A stretch of DNA of 64,000 nucleotides from Pseudobutyrivibrio sp. ACV-2 (GTDB taxonomy: Bacteria > Bacillota > Clostridia > Lachnospirales > Lachnospiraceae), in NCBI RefSeq assembly GCF_900107545.1, contig NZ_FNQZ01000001.1, positions 124,001-188,000 on the forward strand. Reading direction: 5' to 3'. How positions within the stretch are numbered: position 1 is the stretch's first letter; each line of letters starts with the position of its first letter. Of this stretch, positions 27,444 to 36,249 are shown piece by piece. A program made the translations under genes and the position numbers. Below the pieces are notes generated by a model. The model saw nothing but the letters and a program-made list of their open reading frames with translations, searched no databases and had not been told where the DNA came from.

Positions 27444-28235
27444 ATGAGAAAAAAATTCTTATTAGGAATATGCACCTTAGTCTTAATGCTTGGCCTTTCA
27501 GCTTGTGGAAGCAAAGATGACGAGCTAATCGGTGGATTACCAGAGGATACATATTATCAGATGCTTTCTCAAACAATGACTCAGTTAGAGTCTTTTGACG
27601 AAGCATCGCTTGATACTTATATTGCACAGGCAGAGTCTTCTGGTGACACAGTTTCAGCTGGTTTATTAAGCGATTTTAAAGAGTGCTATTCAGAAAAGGG
27701 TGAGTTTGTTGATTTCTATGATAAGAACAAGGTCATCGGTGGTGTTAATATTGGTGGATTAAACATTGGAGGACAAAAGGCTTTCGATGTCACCAAATCA
27801 GGTAAGACTATCACAGCTACTCTCATTGGTGATTATTCAAAGAGAGATTTAAAGCTTACTGTAGTTTTCAATGCTAACAAGGTTCAGGAAGGACCTACAG
27901 CAATCAATATCGAAGGTATTTATTCTCTCGTTGAGACTATGCAAAAGGCAGGACTTAATACAGTTATGGGTATCTTAATTGTATTCTGTATGCTAGTTGT
28001 TATGTCAGGCGTTATTAAGTGCTTCGAGATTATTCCAAAGCTTGAGAAAAAAGCAAAGGAAAAGAATGCTCCAGAGGAAAAGCCTGTCGCAGCACCAGTT
28101 GTTGCTACAGCAGCTGCTCCAAAGAAGGAAACTGATGATTTACAGCTTGTAGCTGTTATTGCTGCAGCAATTGCAGCTAGCACAGGAGCTTCTACAGATT
28201 CATTTGTAGTACGTTCCATCAAAAAAAGATATTAG
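27444..28235 (+). CDS. Lipoprotein-type decarboxylase gamma subunit (OadG-like)
   Basis: The small membrane subunit of a Na+-translocating decarboxylase. A lipoprotein signal ends at LSAC (C21). A domain of about 145 residues, probably outside the membrane, follows. Then a transmembrane segment near 170-190 (GILIVFCMLVVMSGVIKC), a charged/Ala-Pro linker and an OadG-like C-terminus (DDLQLVAVIAAAIAA). At 263 residues it is about three times the length of a classical OadG (about 80). The extra outer domain is unassigned. The gene lies 18 bases after the carboxyltransferase. Confidence 0.78.
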   Translation: MRKKFLLGICTLVLMLGLSACGSKDDELIGGLPEDTYYQMLSQTMTQLESFDEASLDTYIAQAESSGDTVSAGLLSDFKECYSEKGEFVDFYDKNKVIGGVNIGGLNIGGQKAFDVTKSGKTITATLIGDYSKRDLKLTVVFNANKVQEGPTAINIEGIYSLVETMQKAGLNTVMGILIVFCMLVVMSGVIKCFEIIPKLEKKAKEKNAPEEKPVAAPVVATAAAPKKETDDLQLVAVIAAAIAASTGASTDSFVVRSIKKRY

Positions 28236-28247
28236 GAGGATTTATCC

Positions 28248-28607
28248 ATGAAAAATTATACTATCACTGTTAATGGAACAGTTTATGACGTTACTGTAGA
28301 AGATAAGGGAGGCTCTGGCGTATCTCCAGTTACTCCTGCAGCTGCTCCTAAGGCTGCTGCTCCTGTTGCACCTGTAGCTACTGGCACTGCTGGTGGTGTT
28401 AAAATCGAAGCTGGTGCTGCTGGAAAGGTTGTAAAGATTGCAGCTTCTGCTGGCACATCTGTAAAGAAGGGTGATCCAGTTGTTGTTCTTGAAGTTATGA
28501 AGATGGAGACACCAGTTGTTGCACCACAGGATGGAACAGTAGCATCTATCAACTGCAACGAAGGTCAGCAGGTTGAGGCAGGCGCACTTCTTGCAACTAT
28601 GAACTAA
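28248..28607 (+). CDS. Biotin carboxyl carrier protein (1.3S-like)
   Basis: A 119-residue carrier. An N-terminal segment of about 25 residues is followed by an Ala/Pro-rich hinge (residues 28-45) and a lipoyl/biotinyl domain with EVMKMETP, where K85 is the biotinylation site. It shuttles carboxyl groups between the two carboxyltransferases and the beta subunit of the pump. It is encoded separately, not fused to the alpha subunit as in many oxaloacetate decarboxylases. Confidence 0.93.
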   Translation: MKNYTITVNGTVYDVTVEDKGGSGVSPVTPAAAPKAAAPVAPVATGTAGGVKIEAGAAGKVVKIAASAGTSVKKGDPVVVLEVMKMETPVVAPQDGTVASINCNEGQQVEAGALLATMN

Positions 28608-28621
28608 TAGGAGGATTACAC

Positions 28622-29770
28622 ATGAGTTACGTTGGAGAGACATTGTTAAACCTCGCCCATCAGACTGCATTTTTCAATCTGACCTGGGGTAACTTTGTCA
28701 TGATAGCGGTTGCCTGTGTTTTCCTTTACCTTGCAATTAAAAAGGGATATGAACCACTTCTTTTGTTACCTATCGCTTTTGGTATGTTATTGGTTAATAT
28801 TTATCCTGATATCATTGCATCTCCAGAGGAAACCTCTAATGGAGTAGGCGGCTTGCTTTATTATTTCTATACTCTTGATGAGTATTCAATTCTTCCTTCA
28901 CTTATTTTCATGGGTGTTGGAGCTATGACAGATTTTGGTCCACTTATTGCAAACCCAATCAGCTTTTGGCTTGGAGCTGCTGCACAGATTGGTATTTTCA
29001 CAGCTTACCTTCTTGCAATCCTTCTTGGATTTTCAGATCAGGCAGCTGCTGCAGTATCAATCATCGGTGGTGCAGATGGACCTACATCTATTTTCCTTGC
29101 TGGTAAATTAGGCCAGTCATCATTAATGGGACCTATCGCAGTTGCAGCATATTCTTATATGTCATTAGTTCCTATTATTCAGCCTCCTATCATGAAGGCA
29201 CTTACAACAAAGGAAGAGCGTTCAATCAAGATGGCACAGCTTCGTCCTGTTTCAAAGCTTGAGAAAATTCTTTTCCCTATAGTTGTTACAATTATTGTTT
29301 GTCTTATCTTACCTACAACAGCTCCACTTGTTGGTATGCTGATGCTCGGTAACTTATTTAAAGAATCAGGTGTTGTAAATCAGCTTACAGAAACTGCATC
29401 AAATGCACTTATGTACATCGTAGTTATTCTTCTTGGTACATCTGTTGGTGCCTCTACATCTGCAGAAGCATTCTTAAATGCAGCTACTATCAAGATTGTT
29501 ATTTTAGGTCTTGTTGCTTTCGTATTTGGTACAGCAGCTGGTGTATTATTTGGTAAATTACTTTGCCATATTACAGGTGGAAAAATTAACCCACTTATCG
29601 GTTCAGCCGGAGTTTCTGCTGTTCCTATGGCCGCTCGTGTTTCTCAAAAGGTTGGTGCAGAAGAGGATCCTACAAACTTCCTTCTCATGCATGCTATGGG
29701 ACCAAACGTAGCTGGTGTTATTGGTACAGCTGTTGCAGCCGGTGTATTTATGGCAATATTTGGAGTTTAG
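28622..29770 (+). CDS. oadB: Na+-translocating decarboxylase beta subunit
   Basis: The integral membrane subunit that decarboxylates carboxybiotin and exports Na+. About ten hydrophobic segments are visible. The signature DGPTSIFLA (conserved Asp of the ion site) follows SIIGGA, and the C-terminal half has GSAGVSAVPMAARV and HAMGPNVAGVIG, both typical of the OadB/GcdB/MmdB family. The length of 382 residues is normal. It is preceded by AGGAGG. Coupling to Na+ is family knowledge, not proven here. Confidence 0.94.
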   Translation: MSYVGETLLNLAHQTAFFNLTWGNFVMIAVACVFLYLAIKKGYEPLLLLPIAFGMLLVNIYPDIIASPEETSNGVGGLLYYFYTLDEYSILPSLIFMGVGAMTDFGPLIANPISFWLGAAAQIGIFTAYLLAILLGFSDQAAAAVSIIGGADGPTSIFLAGKLGQSSLMGPIAVAAYSYMSLVPIIQPPIMKALTTKEERSIKMAQLRPVSKLEKILFPIVVTIIVCLILPTTAPLVGMLMLGNLFKESGVVNQLTETASNALMYIVVILLGTSVGASTSAEAFLNAATIKIVILGLVAFVFGTAAGVLFGKLLCHITGGKINPLIGSAGVSAVPMAARVSQKVGAEEDPTNFLLMHAMGPNVAGVIGTAVAAGVFMAIFGV

Positions 29771-29782
29771 GAGGAGAAATAA

Positions 29783-31201
29783 ATGGCAGATATTAGTCCA
29801 AAGCCAGTTAAAATAACTGAGACAGTACTTAGAGATGCTCATCAGTCACTTATTGCAACACGTATGCCTACCTCTATGATGCTTCCTATCGTAGATAAGA
29901 TGGACAAGGTTGGTTACAATGCAGTAGAGTGCTGGGGCGGTGCTACATTTGATGCGTCACTTCGTTTCCTTAAGGAAGATCCATGGGAGCGCCTTAGAAA
30001 GCTTCGTGATGGCTTCAAGAATACAAAGCTTCAGATGCTTTTCAGAGGTCAGAACATCTTGGGTTACAGCCAGTATCCTGATGATGTTGTAGAATATTTC
30101 GTTCAGAAGTCAATTGCAAACGGTATCGATATCATTCGTATTTTCGACTGCCTTAACGATATCAGAAACCTTGAGACAGCTGTTAAAGCTACTAACAAAG
30201 AGAATGGTCATGCACAGGTAGCTCTTTCTTATACACTTGGCGATGCATACACTCTTGATTATTGGAAGGATATTGCAAAGCGTATCGAGGATATGGGTGC
30301 TAATTCAATCTGTATCAAGGATATGGCTGGACTTCTTGTTCCTGCAAAGGCTTACGAGCTCGTTTCAGCCCTTAAGGAATCAACAACACTTCCAATCGAA
30401 ATGCACACACACTACACATCAGGTGTAGCTTCAATGACATATATGAAGGCTGTTGAAGCAGGTGCAGATATTATCGACTGTGCTATTTCACCATTTGCTC
30501 TTGGTACATCACAGCCAGCCACAGAAGTTATGGCTGCTGCATTCGAGGGCACACCATATGCTACAGGCTTTGATCAGGAACTTCTTTCTGAAATCGCTGA
30601 TTACTTCCGTCCATATAGAGAAGAGTGTATCGAAAGCGGACTTATGTCTACAAAGGTACTTGGTGTAAACATCAATACACTTCGCTATCAGGTTCCTGGC
30701 GGTATGCTTTCAAACCTTATCAGCCAGTTAAAGGAGCAGGGTAAGGAAGACAAGCTTCGTGATGTTCTTGAAGAAGTACCTCGTGTTCGTAAGGATCTTG
30801 GTGAGCCACCACTTGTTACACCTTCATCACAGATTGTTGGTACACAGGCTGTATTCAATGTTCTTATGGGTGAAAGATACAAGGTTGCTACAGAGCAGAC
30901 TAAGGATATCTTACTTGGTAAATACGGTCAGACTGTAAAGCCTTTCAATCCAGAGGTTGTTGAAAAGGTACTTGGTGCTGACAAGGACAAGGCAATCACA
31001 TGCCGTCCAGCAGATTTACTTGAGCCAGGTCTTGCTAAATTTGAGGAAGAGTGCAAGCAGTGGAAGCAGCAGGATGAGGATGTTCTCTCATATGCTCTAT
31101 TCCCAAAGGTTGCTACAGAGTTCTTCCAGTATCGTGAAGCTCAGCAGACAAAAGTAGATCCAGCAAAAGCTGACAAGGAAAATAAAGCTTATCCAGTTTA
31201 G
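29783..31201 (+). CDS. oadA: Oxaloacetate decarboxylase/pyruvate carboxyltransferase alpha (5S-like)
   Basis: The TIM-barrel carboxyltransferase that moves CO2 between oxaloacetate/pyruvate and biotin. The metal site is visible: D18 (LRDAHQS), K179 (IKDMAG, carbamylated Lys in the family), H208 and H210 (MHTHYTSG). The conserved carboxyltransferase domain (PYC_OADA) continues after the barrel to the end. At 472 residues it lacks the C-terminal biotinyl domain; the separate carrier (28248-28607) supplies it. This is the last gene of the operon, before a strong terminator. Confidence 0.93.
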   Translation: MADISPKPVKITETVLRDAHQSLIATRMPTSMMLPIVDKMDKVGYNAVECWGGATFDASLRFLKEDPWERLRKLRDGFKNTKLQMLFRGQNILGYSQYPDDVVEYFVQKSIANGIDIIRIFDCLNDIRNLETAVKATNKENGHAQVALSYTLGDAYTLDYWKDIAKRIEDMGANSICIKDMAGLLVPAKAYELVSALKESTTLPIEMHTHYTSGVASMTYMKAVEAGADIIDCAISPFALGTSQPATEVMAAAFEGTPYATGFDQELLSEIADYFRPYREECIESGLMSTKVLGVNINTLRYQVPGGMLSNLISQLKEQGKEDKLRDVLEEVPRVRKDLGEPPLVTPSSQIVGTQAVFNVLMGERYKVATEQTKDILLGKYGQTVKPFNPEVVEKVLGADKDKAITCRPADLLEPGLAKFEEECKQWKQQDEDVLSYALFPKVATEFFQYREAQQTKVDPAKADKENKAYPV

Positions 31202-31215
31202 TCTTTAAATAATCG

Positions 31216-31248
31216 GGCAATGCAAGAATTCTTGCATTGCCTTTTTTT
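31216..31248 (+). terminator. Terminator after oadA
   Basis: The 11-bp perfect stem GGCAATGCAAG/CTTGCATTGCC with loop AATT is followed by seven Ts. The right arm also contains the -35 box of the next promoter. Confidence 0.93.
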
Positions 31249-31260
31249 GTATCGTATAAT
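31232..31260 (+). promoter_or_regulatory. Sigma-A promoter for the RpiR-type regulator operon
   Basis: TTGCAT at 31232-31237 (inside the oadA terminator right arm), a 17-base spacer and TATAAT at 31255-31260. Confidence 0.75.
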
Positions 31261-31291
31261 TAAATCTCAGATAATTTATGAGGTTTAACAA

Positions 31292-32206
31292 ATGGCAACA
31301 ACTACAGATTTGCTTTCAAAGATAAATGAAAAATACGGCAAGATGTCAAAGGGACAAAAGCTACTTGCTAATTATATTATAGATAACTACGATAAAGCAG
31401 CATTTCTTACAGCTGCAAAACTAGGGGAAATAATAGGAGTTTCTGAGTCTACCGTTGTTCGCTTTGCTTCTTATGTTGGATATTCCGGATATCCAGAATT
31501 TCAGCAGGCTCTTGAGGGCATGGTCAGAACAAAGCTAAATAATACTGACAGGATAGAAATTACAAATGGTGGTATTGAGCAAAATGGTGTGGTAAAAGAA
31601 GTTTTGACCTCAGATGCTCTTAAAATTAAAAACACAATGGAGTCTATAGATGAGGCTGCCTTTTACAATGCTGTAGAAACTATATTAAAGGCTAGGCGGA
31701 TTTATGTGGTGGGAATCAGAACATGTGCACCACTTGCATCATTTCTTTCATTTTACTTGAATCTGCTGTTTGATAATGTGGTTAATCTACAAACCTCATC
31801 AGCTTCGGAACTATTTGAGCAGATGATTCACATTGGAGAGGATGACTGTATCATTGGAATTTCATTTCCAAGATATTCAATGCGTACTTTAAAGGCACTT
31901 GAATTTGCAAATAACAGACAGGCAAATGTTATTACAATCACAGATTCTATACATTCGCCAATGAATCTATACAGTTCATGCAATTTGATAGCCGAAAGTG
32001 ACATGCATTCGGTGGTGGATTCACTTGTTGCGCCTCTTTCAGTAATCAATGCATTGGTTGTAGAGCTATGTAATCGCAAACAAAAAGATTTAGCTGACAC
32101 CTTAGATATGGTGGAAAGCGTTTGGTCTGAGTATCAATTCTACGAAAATGATGAAATAGATATGGTGGATGATTCCATTAGGATGACCTACCCAGGAGAT
32201 TTTTAA
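31292..32206 (+). CDS. MurR/RpiR-family transcriptional regulator
   Basis: A sugar-phosphate-responsive regulator of 304 residues. The N-terminal HTH_6 domain (1-80) has the pattern AKLGEIIGVSESTVVRFASYVGYSGYPEF in part. A SIS domain (about 120-260) has IYVVGIRTCAPLASFLSFYL and the later GISFPRYSMRT. No metabolic sugar gene is adjacent; it heads a run with the flavoprotein and cmk, and its stop overlaps the flavoprotein start (TAATG). The ligand and target genes are unknown. Confidence 0.88.
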   Translation: MATTTDLLSKINEKYGKMSKGQKLLANYIIDNYDKAAFLTAAKLGEIIGVSESTVVRFASYVGYSGYPEFQQALEGMVRTKLNNTDRIEITNGGIEQNGVVKEVLTSDALKIKNTMESIDEAAFYNAVETILKARRIYVVGIRTCAPLASFLSFYLNLLFDNVVNLQTSSASELFEQMIHIGEDDCIIGISFPRYSMRTLKALEFANNRQANVITITDSIHSPMNLYSSCNLIAESDMHSVVDSLVAPLSVINALVVELCNRKQKDLADTLDMVESVWSEYQFYENDEIDMVDDSIRMTYPGDF

Positions 32207-33435
32207 TGTCAAAAGTTATTGTTATAGGCGGAGGCGCTGCCGGTATGATGGCAGCATATTCTGCAGGGATGTGTGGACATAAGGTTTCTCTTTTAGAGAA
32301 AAATGAGAAGCTAGGTAAAAAGATTTATATCACTGGAAAGGGCAGATGTAACTTTACAAATGCCTGTGATATCGAGGATTTTTTCAAAAATGTTGTTAGC
32401 AATCCTAAGTTTTTATACAGCAGTCTCTATACCTTTGGACCTGATTCAATGATAGATTTTATAGAGCTGCACGGTACCCCTACAAAGGTAGAAAGAGGAA
32501 ACAGAGCGTTTCCTGTATCAGACCATGCATCTGATATTACAAAAGCCTTAGAAAAGGCACTTAGGGAAGTTAATGTTGATATTTCACTTAATACAGAGGT
32601 TGATTCCCTTGTTATCGATAATGGAAAGGTTACAGGAGTAACGCTTAAATCAAATAAAACCATTAGTTGTGATCATGTGATTGTAGCTACAGGAGGTATT
32701 TCCTACAGGACTACAGGTTCTACAGGAGATGGCCACAAATGGGCAAAAGCTGCAGGATTAAACGTATCAGATATGAGACCTGCGTTAGTGCCTTTAAATG
32801 TTAAAGAGGCTTATATACCATCTATGCAGGGACTAGCCCTTAAAAATGTTAATCTAACTATTTATGATGACAAGAAAAAGCATTATGACAGCTTTGGTGA
32901 AATGTTATTTACCCATTTTGGTGTAAGTGGACCTTTGGTACTTTCGGCCAGCTCTATTATTGGTAAAATCTTACAAAAAAGGGGAAGTCTTAAAGCTTTA
33001 GTTGATTTAAAACCAGCCCTATCAAAGGAAGATCTGGAGTCAAGAATTCTCAGAGATTTTAATGATAACATGAACAAGCATTTAAGTTCTGTTTTAAGGG
33101 GACTTTTACCTAGTTCAATGGTACCAGTTTTTATTGAACTTATGGATTTTGATGATGAAAGACAGATTAATTCAGTAACAAAAGAGGAGCGTGCCACTTT
33201 GATTTCGTTGTTAAAAGCTTTTCCTTTTACTATTACTGGATTAAGAGATTATAATGAGGCAATTGTTACCCAGGGCGGTGTTTCTGTAAAAGAAATTGAC
33301 CCATCTACCTTAAAGTGCAAAAATATACAAGGACTATCTTTTGTAGGAGAGGTTCTTGATTTAGACGCCTTCACAGGTGGATTTAATTTGCAAATTGCCT
33401 GGTCTACAGGTTATCTGGCCGGGTTATCAATATAA
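32206..33435 (+). CDS. HI0933/BaiN-type FAD flavoprotein
   Basis: A probable NAD(P)/FAD-dependent oxidoreductase. The dinucleotide motif GGGAAGMMAAYSAG lies at residues 8-21, followed by LEKNEKLGKKIYITGKGRCNFTN, the family signature. Later GGISYRTTGSTGDGH and the C-terminal FVGEVLDLDAFTGGFNLQIAWSTG FAD segment are in place. The length of 409 residues fits. The physiological reaction of this widespread family is unsettled; BaiN in bile acid reduction is one studied member, so a bile role here would be over-reading. Confidence 0.87.
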   Translation: MSKVIVIGGGAAGMMAAYSAGMCGHKVSLLEKNEKLGKKIYITGKGRCNFTNACDIEDFFKNVVSNPKFLYSSLYTFGPDSMIDFIELHGTPTKVERGNRAFPVSDHASDITKALEKALREVNVDISLNTEVDSLVIDNGKVTGVTLKSNKTISCDHVIVATGGISYRTTGSTGDGHKWAKAAGLNVSDMRPALVPLNVKEAYIPSMQGLALKNVNLTIYDDKKKHYDSFGEMLFTHFGVSGPLVLSASSIIGKILQKRGSLKALVDLKPALSKEDLESRILRDFNDNMNKHLSSVLRGLLPSSMVPVFIELMDFDDERQINSVTKEERATLISLLKAFPFTITGLRDYNEAIVTQGGVSVKEIDPSTLKCKNIQGLSFVGEVLDLDAFTGGFNLQIAWSTGYLAGLSI

Positions 33436-33452
33436 ATTTGGAGGATATTATT

Positions 33453-34112
33453 ATGGCAATGAATGTTGCAATCGACGGACCTGCAGGAGCAGGCAAATCA
33501 ACAATAGCAAAGGCTATTGCAGCAAAAATGGGGTACGTTTACGTAGACACAGGAGCTATGTACAGAGCTATGGCGCTTTATTTTCTACGTTCAAATATTG
33601 CAAAGGATGATGAAGCTAAAATTTCTTCTGTAGTTGATGATATTACTGTATCAATCAAATACGAGGATGGAGCGCAGCATGTTATTTTGAATGATGAAGA
33701 TGTAACTGGCCTTATTCGCACTGAGGAAGTTGGTAATATGGCAAGTGCTACATCAGTATTTGGCGCTGTACGTACAAAGCTTGTAGCTTTACAGCAGGAA
33801 CTTGCTAAAACAACGGATGTTATCATGGATGGACGTGATATCGGAACTGTAGTTTTGCCTAATGCTGATGTTAAAATCTTCCTTACAGCGTCAGTTGAGT
33901 GCCGCGCAAAAAGACGTTTTGATGAACTTGTTGCAAAGGGTGAAAATCCTGATTTTGACAAGATTGCAAAGGACATTGAGGAACGTGACTATAGAGATAG
34001 CCATCGTGAAATAAGCCCTCTTAAGCAGGCTGAGGATGCAATTCTTGTAGATAGTTCTGAAATGACCATTGATGAAGTGGTTGAAACAATCATAGGATAT
34101 TGCAATAAATAA
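33453..34112 (+). CDS. cmk: Cytidylate kinase
   Basis: Phosphorylates CMP and dCMP. The P-loop GPAGAGKST is at residues 9-17, followed by YVDTGAMYRA and the DGRDIGTVVLPNADVKIFLTAS pattern (in part), then RRFDEL and ERDYRDSHR, the CMP-binding and lid regions. The length of 219 residues is normal. GGAGG lies eight bases before ATG 33453; the upstream TTG overlaps that site. It sits at the head of the conserved cmk-ispH-rpsA group. Confidence 0.95.
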   Translation: MAMNVAIDGPAGAGKSTIAKAIAAKMGYVYVDTGAMYRAMALYFLRSNIAKDDEAKISSVVDDITVSIKYEDGAQHVILNDEDVTGLIRTEEVGNMASATSVFGAVRTKLVALQQELAKTTDVIMDGRDIGTVVLPNADVKIFLTASVECRAKRRFDELVAKGENPDFDKIAKDIEERDYRDSHREISPLKQAEDAILVDSSEMTIDEVVETIIGYCNK

Positions 34113-34155
34113 TATTTTAGTCGTTGTAAATTGACTGAATATTTATGAGGTGTTT

Positions 34156-34998
34156 ATGAATGTAATTTTAGCCGAATCTGCAGGATTTTGCTTTGGTGTT
34201 CAAAGAGCTGTAGATGTTGTAGAAAAGCAAATAAATGAAGGCACATCGCCTCTTTACACCTATGGCCCAATCATACATAATGAAGAAGTTGTTAAAAAAT
34301 TTGAGGCAAATGGAGTCAAGGTCATAGAAGAGGGTACAGCAAATGAATATGCTCCTGGGACTGTTATAATCAGATCTCATGGTGTTACCCGCGCTGTAGA
34401 GGAAGATCTTAAAAATATGGGGCATACTATAATCGATGCTACATGCCCGTTTGTAAAAAAAATTCACAGAGCTGTTGATGAACACTCTAAAGCTGGAGAA
34501 CATATTGTAATCATTGGAAATCCAGACCATCCGGAGGTTAGAGGCATAGTTGGTTGGATAAACGGTTCCGATTATACCGTTATTCCTCACGAGCAATCTG
34601 CAAAAGACTTTTCTGTTAATACTCAGAAGTCTATTTGTATTGTTTCTCAAACCACCTTTAATCATAATAAATTTCAAGAATTAGTTGAAATTATAAAGCA
34701 AAAAGGTTATCATATTATTGTTTTGAATACAATATGCGATGCGACTAACAAAAGACAGGTTGAAGCGGCTGAAATTGCAGCCAAAGTTGATGCCATGTTA
34801 GTTATTGGAAGTAAGAATTCTTCCAATACGCAAAAGCTATATGAGATATGCAAAACGAAATGCAACAATACTTACTACATACAGACGGCTGATGATATGC
34901 CTTCTGAACTTAGGTCCATTGAAAGTGTAGGTATTACCGCAGGGGCTTCCACCCCAAACAATATTATCGAGGAGGTTCAAAAGAAATGTCAGAAATGA
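34156..34998 (+). CDS. ispH: 4-hydroxy-3-methylbut-2-enyl diphosphate reductase
   Basis: The last enzyme of the MEP isoprenoid pathway; it makes IPP and DMAPP with an Fe-S cluster. Cluster Cys residues are C12 (GFCFGV), C97 (ATCPFV) and C194 (TICDAT). The His residues in IRSHGV and GNPDHPE are present. The length is 280 residues. The start at ATG 34156 has GAGG upstream; a GTG at 34150 is less likely. The 3' end overlaps the S1 gene by 13 bases. The pairing with rpsA is conserved in Clostridia, some of which fuse the two. Confidence 0.95.
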   Translation: MNVILAESAGFCFGVQRAVDVVEKQINEGTSPLYTYGPIIHNEEVVKKFEANGVKVIEEGTANEYAPGTVIIRSHGVTRAVEEDLKNMGHTIIDATCPFVKKIHRAVDEHSKAGEHIVIIGNPDHPEVRGIVGWINGSDYTVIPHEQSAKDFSVNTQKSICIVSQTTFNHNKFQELVEIIKQKGYHIIVLNTICDATNKRQVEAAEIAAKVDAMLVIGSKNSSNTQKLYEICKTKCNNTYYIQTADDMPSELRSIESVGITAGASTPNNIIEEVQKKCQK

Positions 34999-36107
34999 GT
35001 TTTGAACAAATGTTGGAGGAATCATTTAAAACTATACACAATGGAGACGTAGTAGACGGTACTGTTATCAGTGTTAAGCCTGATGAAATCGTATTAAACA
35101 TTGGTTACAAGTCAGACGGTATCATTACCCGTTCTGAATATACAAACGAGTCTAATGTTGATCTTACTACTGTTGTTAAAGAAGGCGATGAGCTTTCAGC
35201 TATTGTTATTAAGGTAAATGATGGAGAGGGACAGGTTCTCTTATCTTACAAGAGACTTGCTCAGGAAAAGGGTAATGAAAGATTAGCAGAAGCATTTGAG
35301 AATGGTGAAGTTCTCACAGCTACAGTTGACAGAGTGCTTAAGGGTGGTCTTACAGTTGTTGTTGATGAGGCTAGAGTATTCATTCCTGCTTCATTCGTAT
35401 CAGATGTATACGAAAAGGATCTTGGAAAGTACCAGGGTCAGGAAATTAGCTTTATTATTACAGAATTTGATCCTAGACGTCGCAGAATCATCGGTAACAG
35501 AAAGACTCTTCTTGTTGCTGACAGAGCAAAGGCTCAGGAAGAGCTTATGTCAAAGATTGCTGTTGGTCAGGAATTCGAAGGTACAGTTAAAAATGTTAAG
35601 GACTTCGGTGCATTCATCGATTTAGGTGGTGCTGATGGTCTTCTTCACATCTCAGAGATGAGCTGGGGCCGTGTAGAGAATCCTACAAAGACTCTTAACG
35701 TTGGCGATACTATCAAGGTATTCGTTAAGGAAATCAAGGATGGCAAGATTGCACTTTCATGCAAGTTTGACAACGAGAATCCATGGAATGGTGCAGCTGA
35801 CAAGTATGCAGTTGGATCAGTTGTAAAGGGTAAGGTTGTTCGTATGAAGGACTTTGGTGCTTTCGTAGAGCTTGCTCCTGGAATTGATGCACTTCTTCAC
35901 GTATCTCAGATTTCTAAGGACCGTATTGAGAAGCCTTCAGATGTTCTTTCAATTGGTCAGGATATTGAGGCAAAGGTTGTTGAATTCAACGACGAAGAAA
36001 AGAAGATTAGCCTTTCTATGAAGGCACTTCTTGAGCCAGAAGCAAACGAGTCTGATGCTGATGTTGCAGATGTTAACATCGACGAAGTTGCTGCTTCTGA
36101 GGAGTAA
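34986..36107 (+). CDS. rpsA: S1-domain RNA-binding protein (RpsA-like)
   Basis: A 373-residue protein with four S1 repeats: about 17-90 (GTVISVKPDEIVLNIG), 105-170, 190-260 (GTVKNVKDFGAFIDLGGADGLLHISEMSW) and 275-345 (GKVVRMKDFGAFVELAPGIDALLHVSQIS). An acidic tail ends the protein. It is shorter than E. coli S1 (six repeats), as is usual in Bacillota. A role in translation or mRNA stability is likely. Coupled to ispH by overlap; a strong terminator follows. Confidence 0.9.
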   Translation: MSEMSFEQMLEESFKTIHNGDVVDGTVISVKPDEIVLNIGYKSDGIITRSEYTNESNVDLTTVVKEGDELSAIVIKVNDGEGQVLLSYKRLAQEKGNERLAEAFENGEVLTATVDRVLKGGLTVVVDEARVFIPASFVSDVYEKDLGKYQGQEISFIITEFDPRRRRIIGNRKTLLVADRAKAQEELMSKIAVGQEFEGTVKNVKDFGAFIDLGGADGLLHISEMSWGRVENPTKTLNVGDTIKVFVKEIKDGKIALSCKFDNENPWNGAADKYAVGSVVKGKVVRMKDFGAFVELAPGIDALLHVSQISKDRIEKPSDVLSIGQDIEAKVVEFNDEEKKISLSMKALLEPEANESDADVADVNIDEVAASEE

Positions 36108-36120
36108 TTTAAATAATTTT

Positions 36121-36151
36121 GGTCTGGGTGTAAAACATCCAGGCCTTTTTT
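36121..36151 (+). terminator. Terminator after rpsA
   Basis: The 10-bp stem GGTCTGGGTG/CATCCAGGCC (two G-T pairs) with loop TAAAA is followed by six Ts. Confidence 0.9.
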
Positions 36152-36249
36152 AATTCTTTCATAAAAAATAACAATATAAACACAACTCTCGTTTATAATG
36201 AACATACTTGGAATTAACTTGGGATATGTATTCAATTAAGGAGTTGGAT

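Noticed and set aside
28242-28670. 142-residue minus-strand open frame over the biotin carrier gene
   Set aside because: It is a shadow of Ala/Pro-rich codons; the plus-strand frame has the EVMKMETP biotin site.
32206-33435. Bile-acid metabolism gene (baiN)
   Set aside because: The flavoprotein family is near-universal in Clostridia and no other bai genes are here, so only the family is called.
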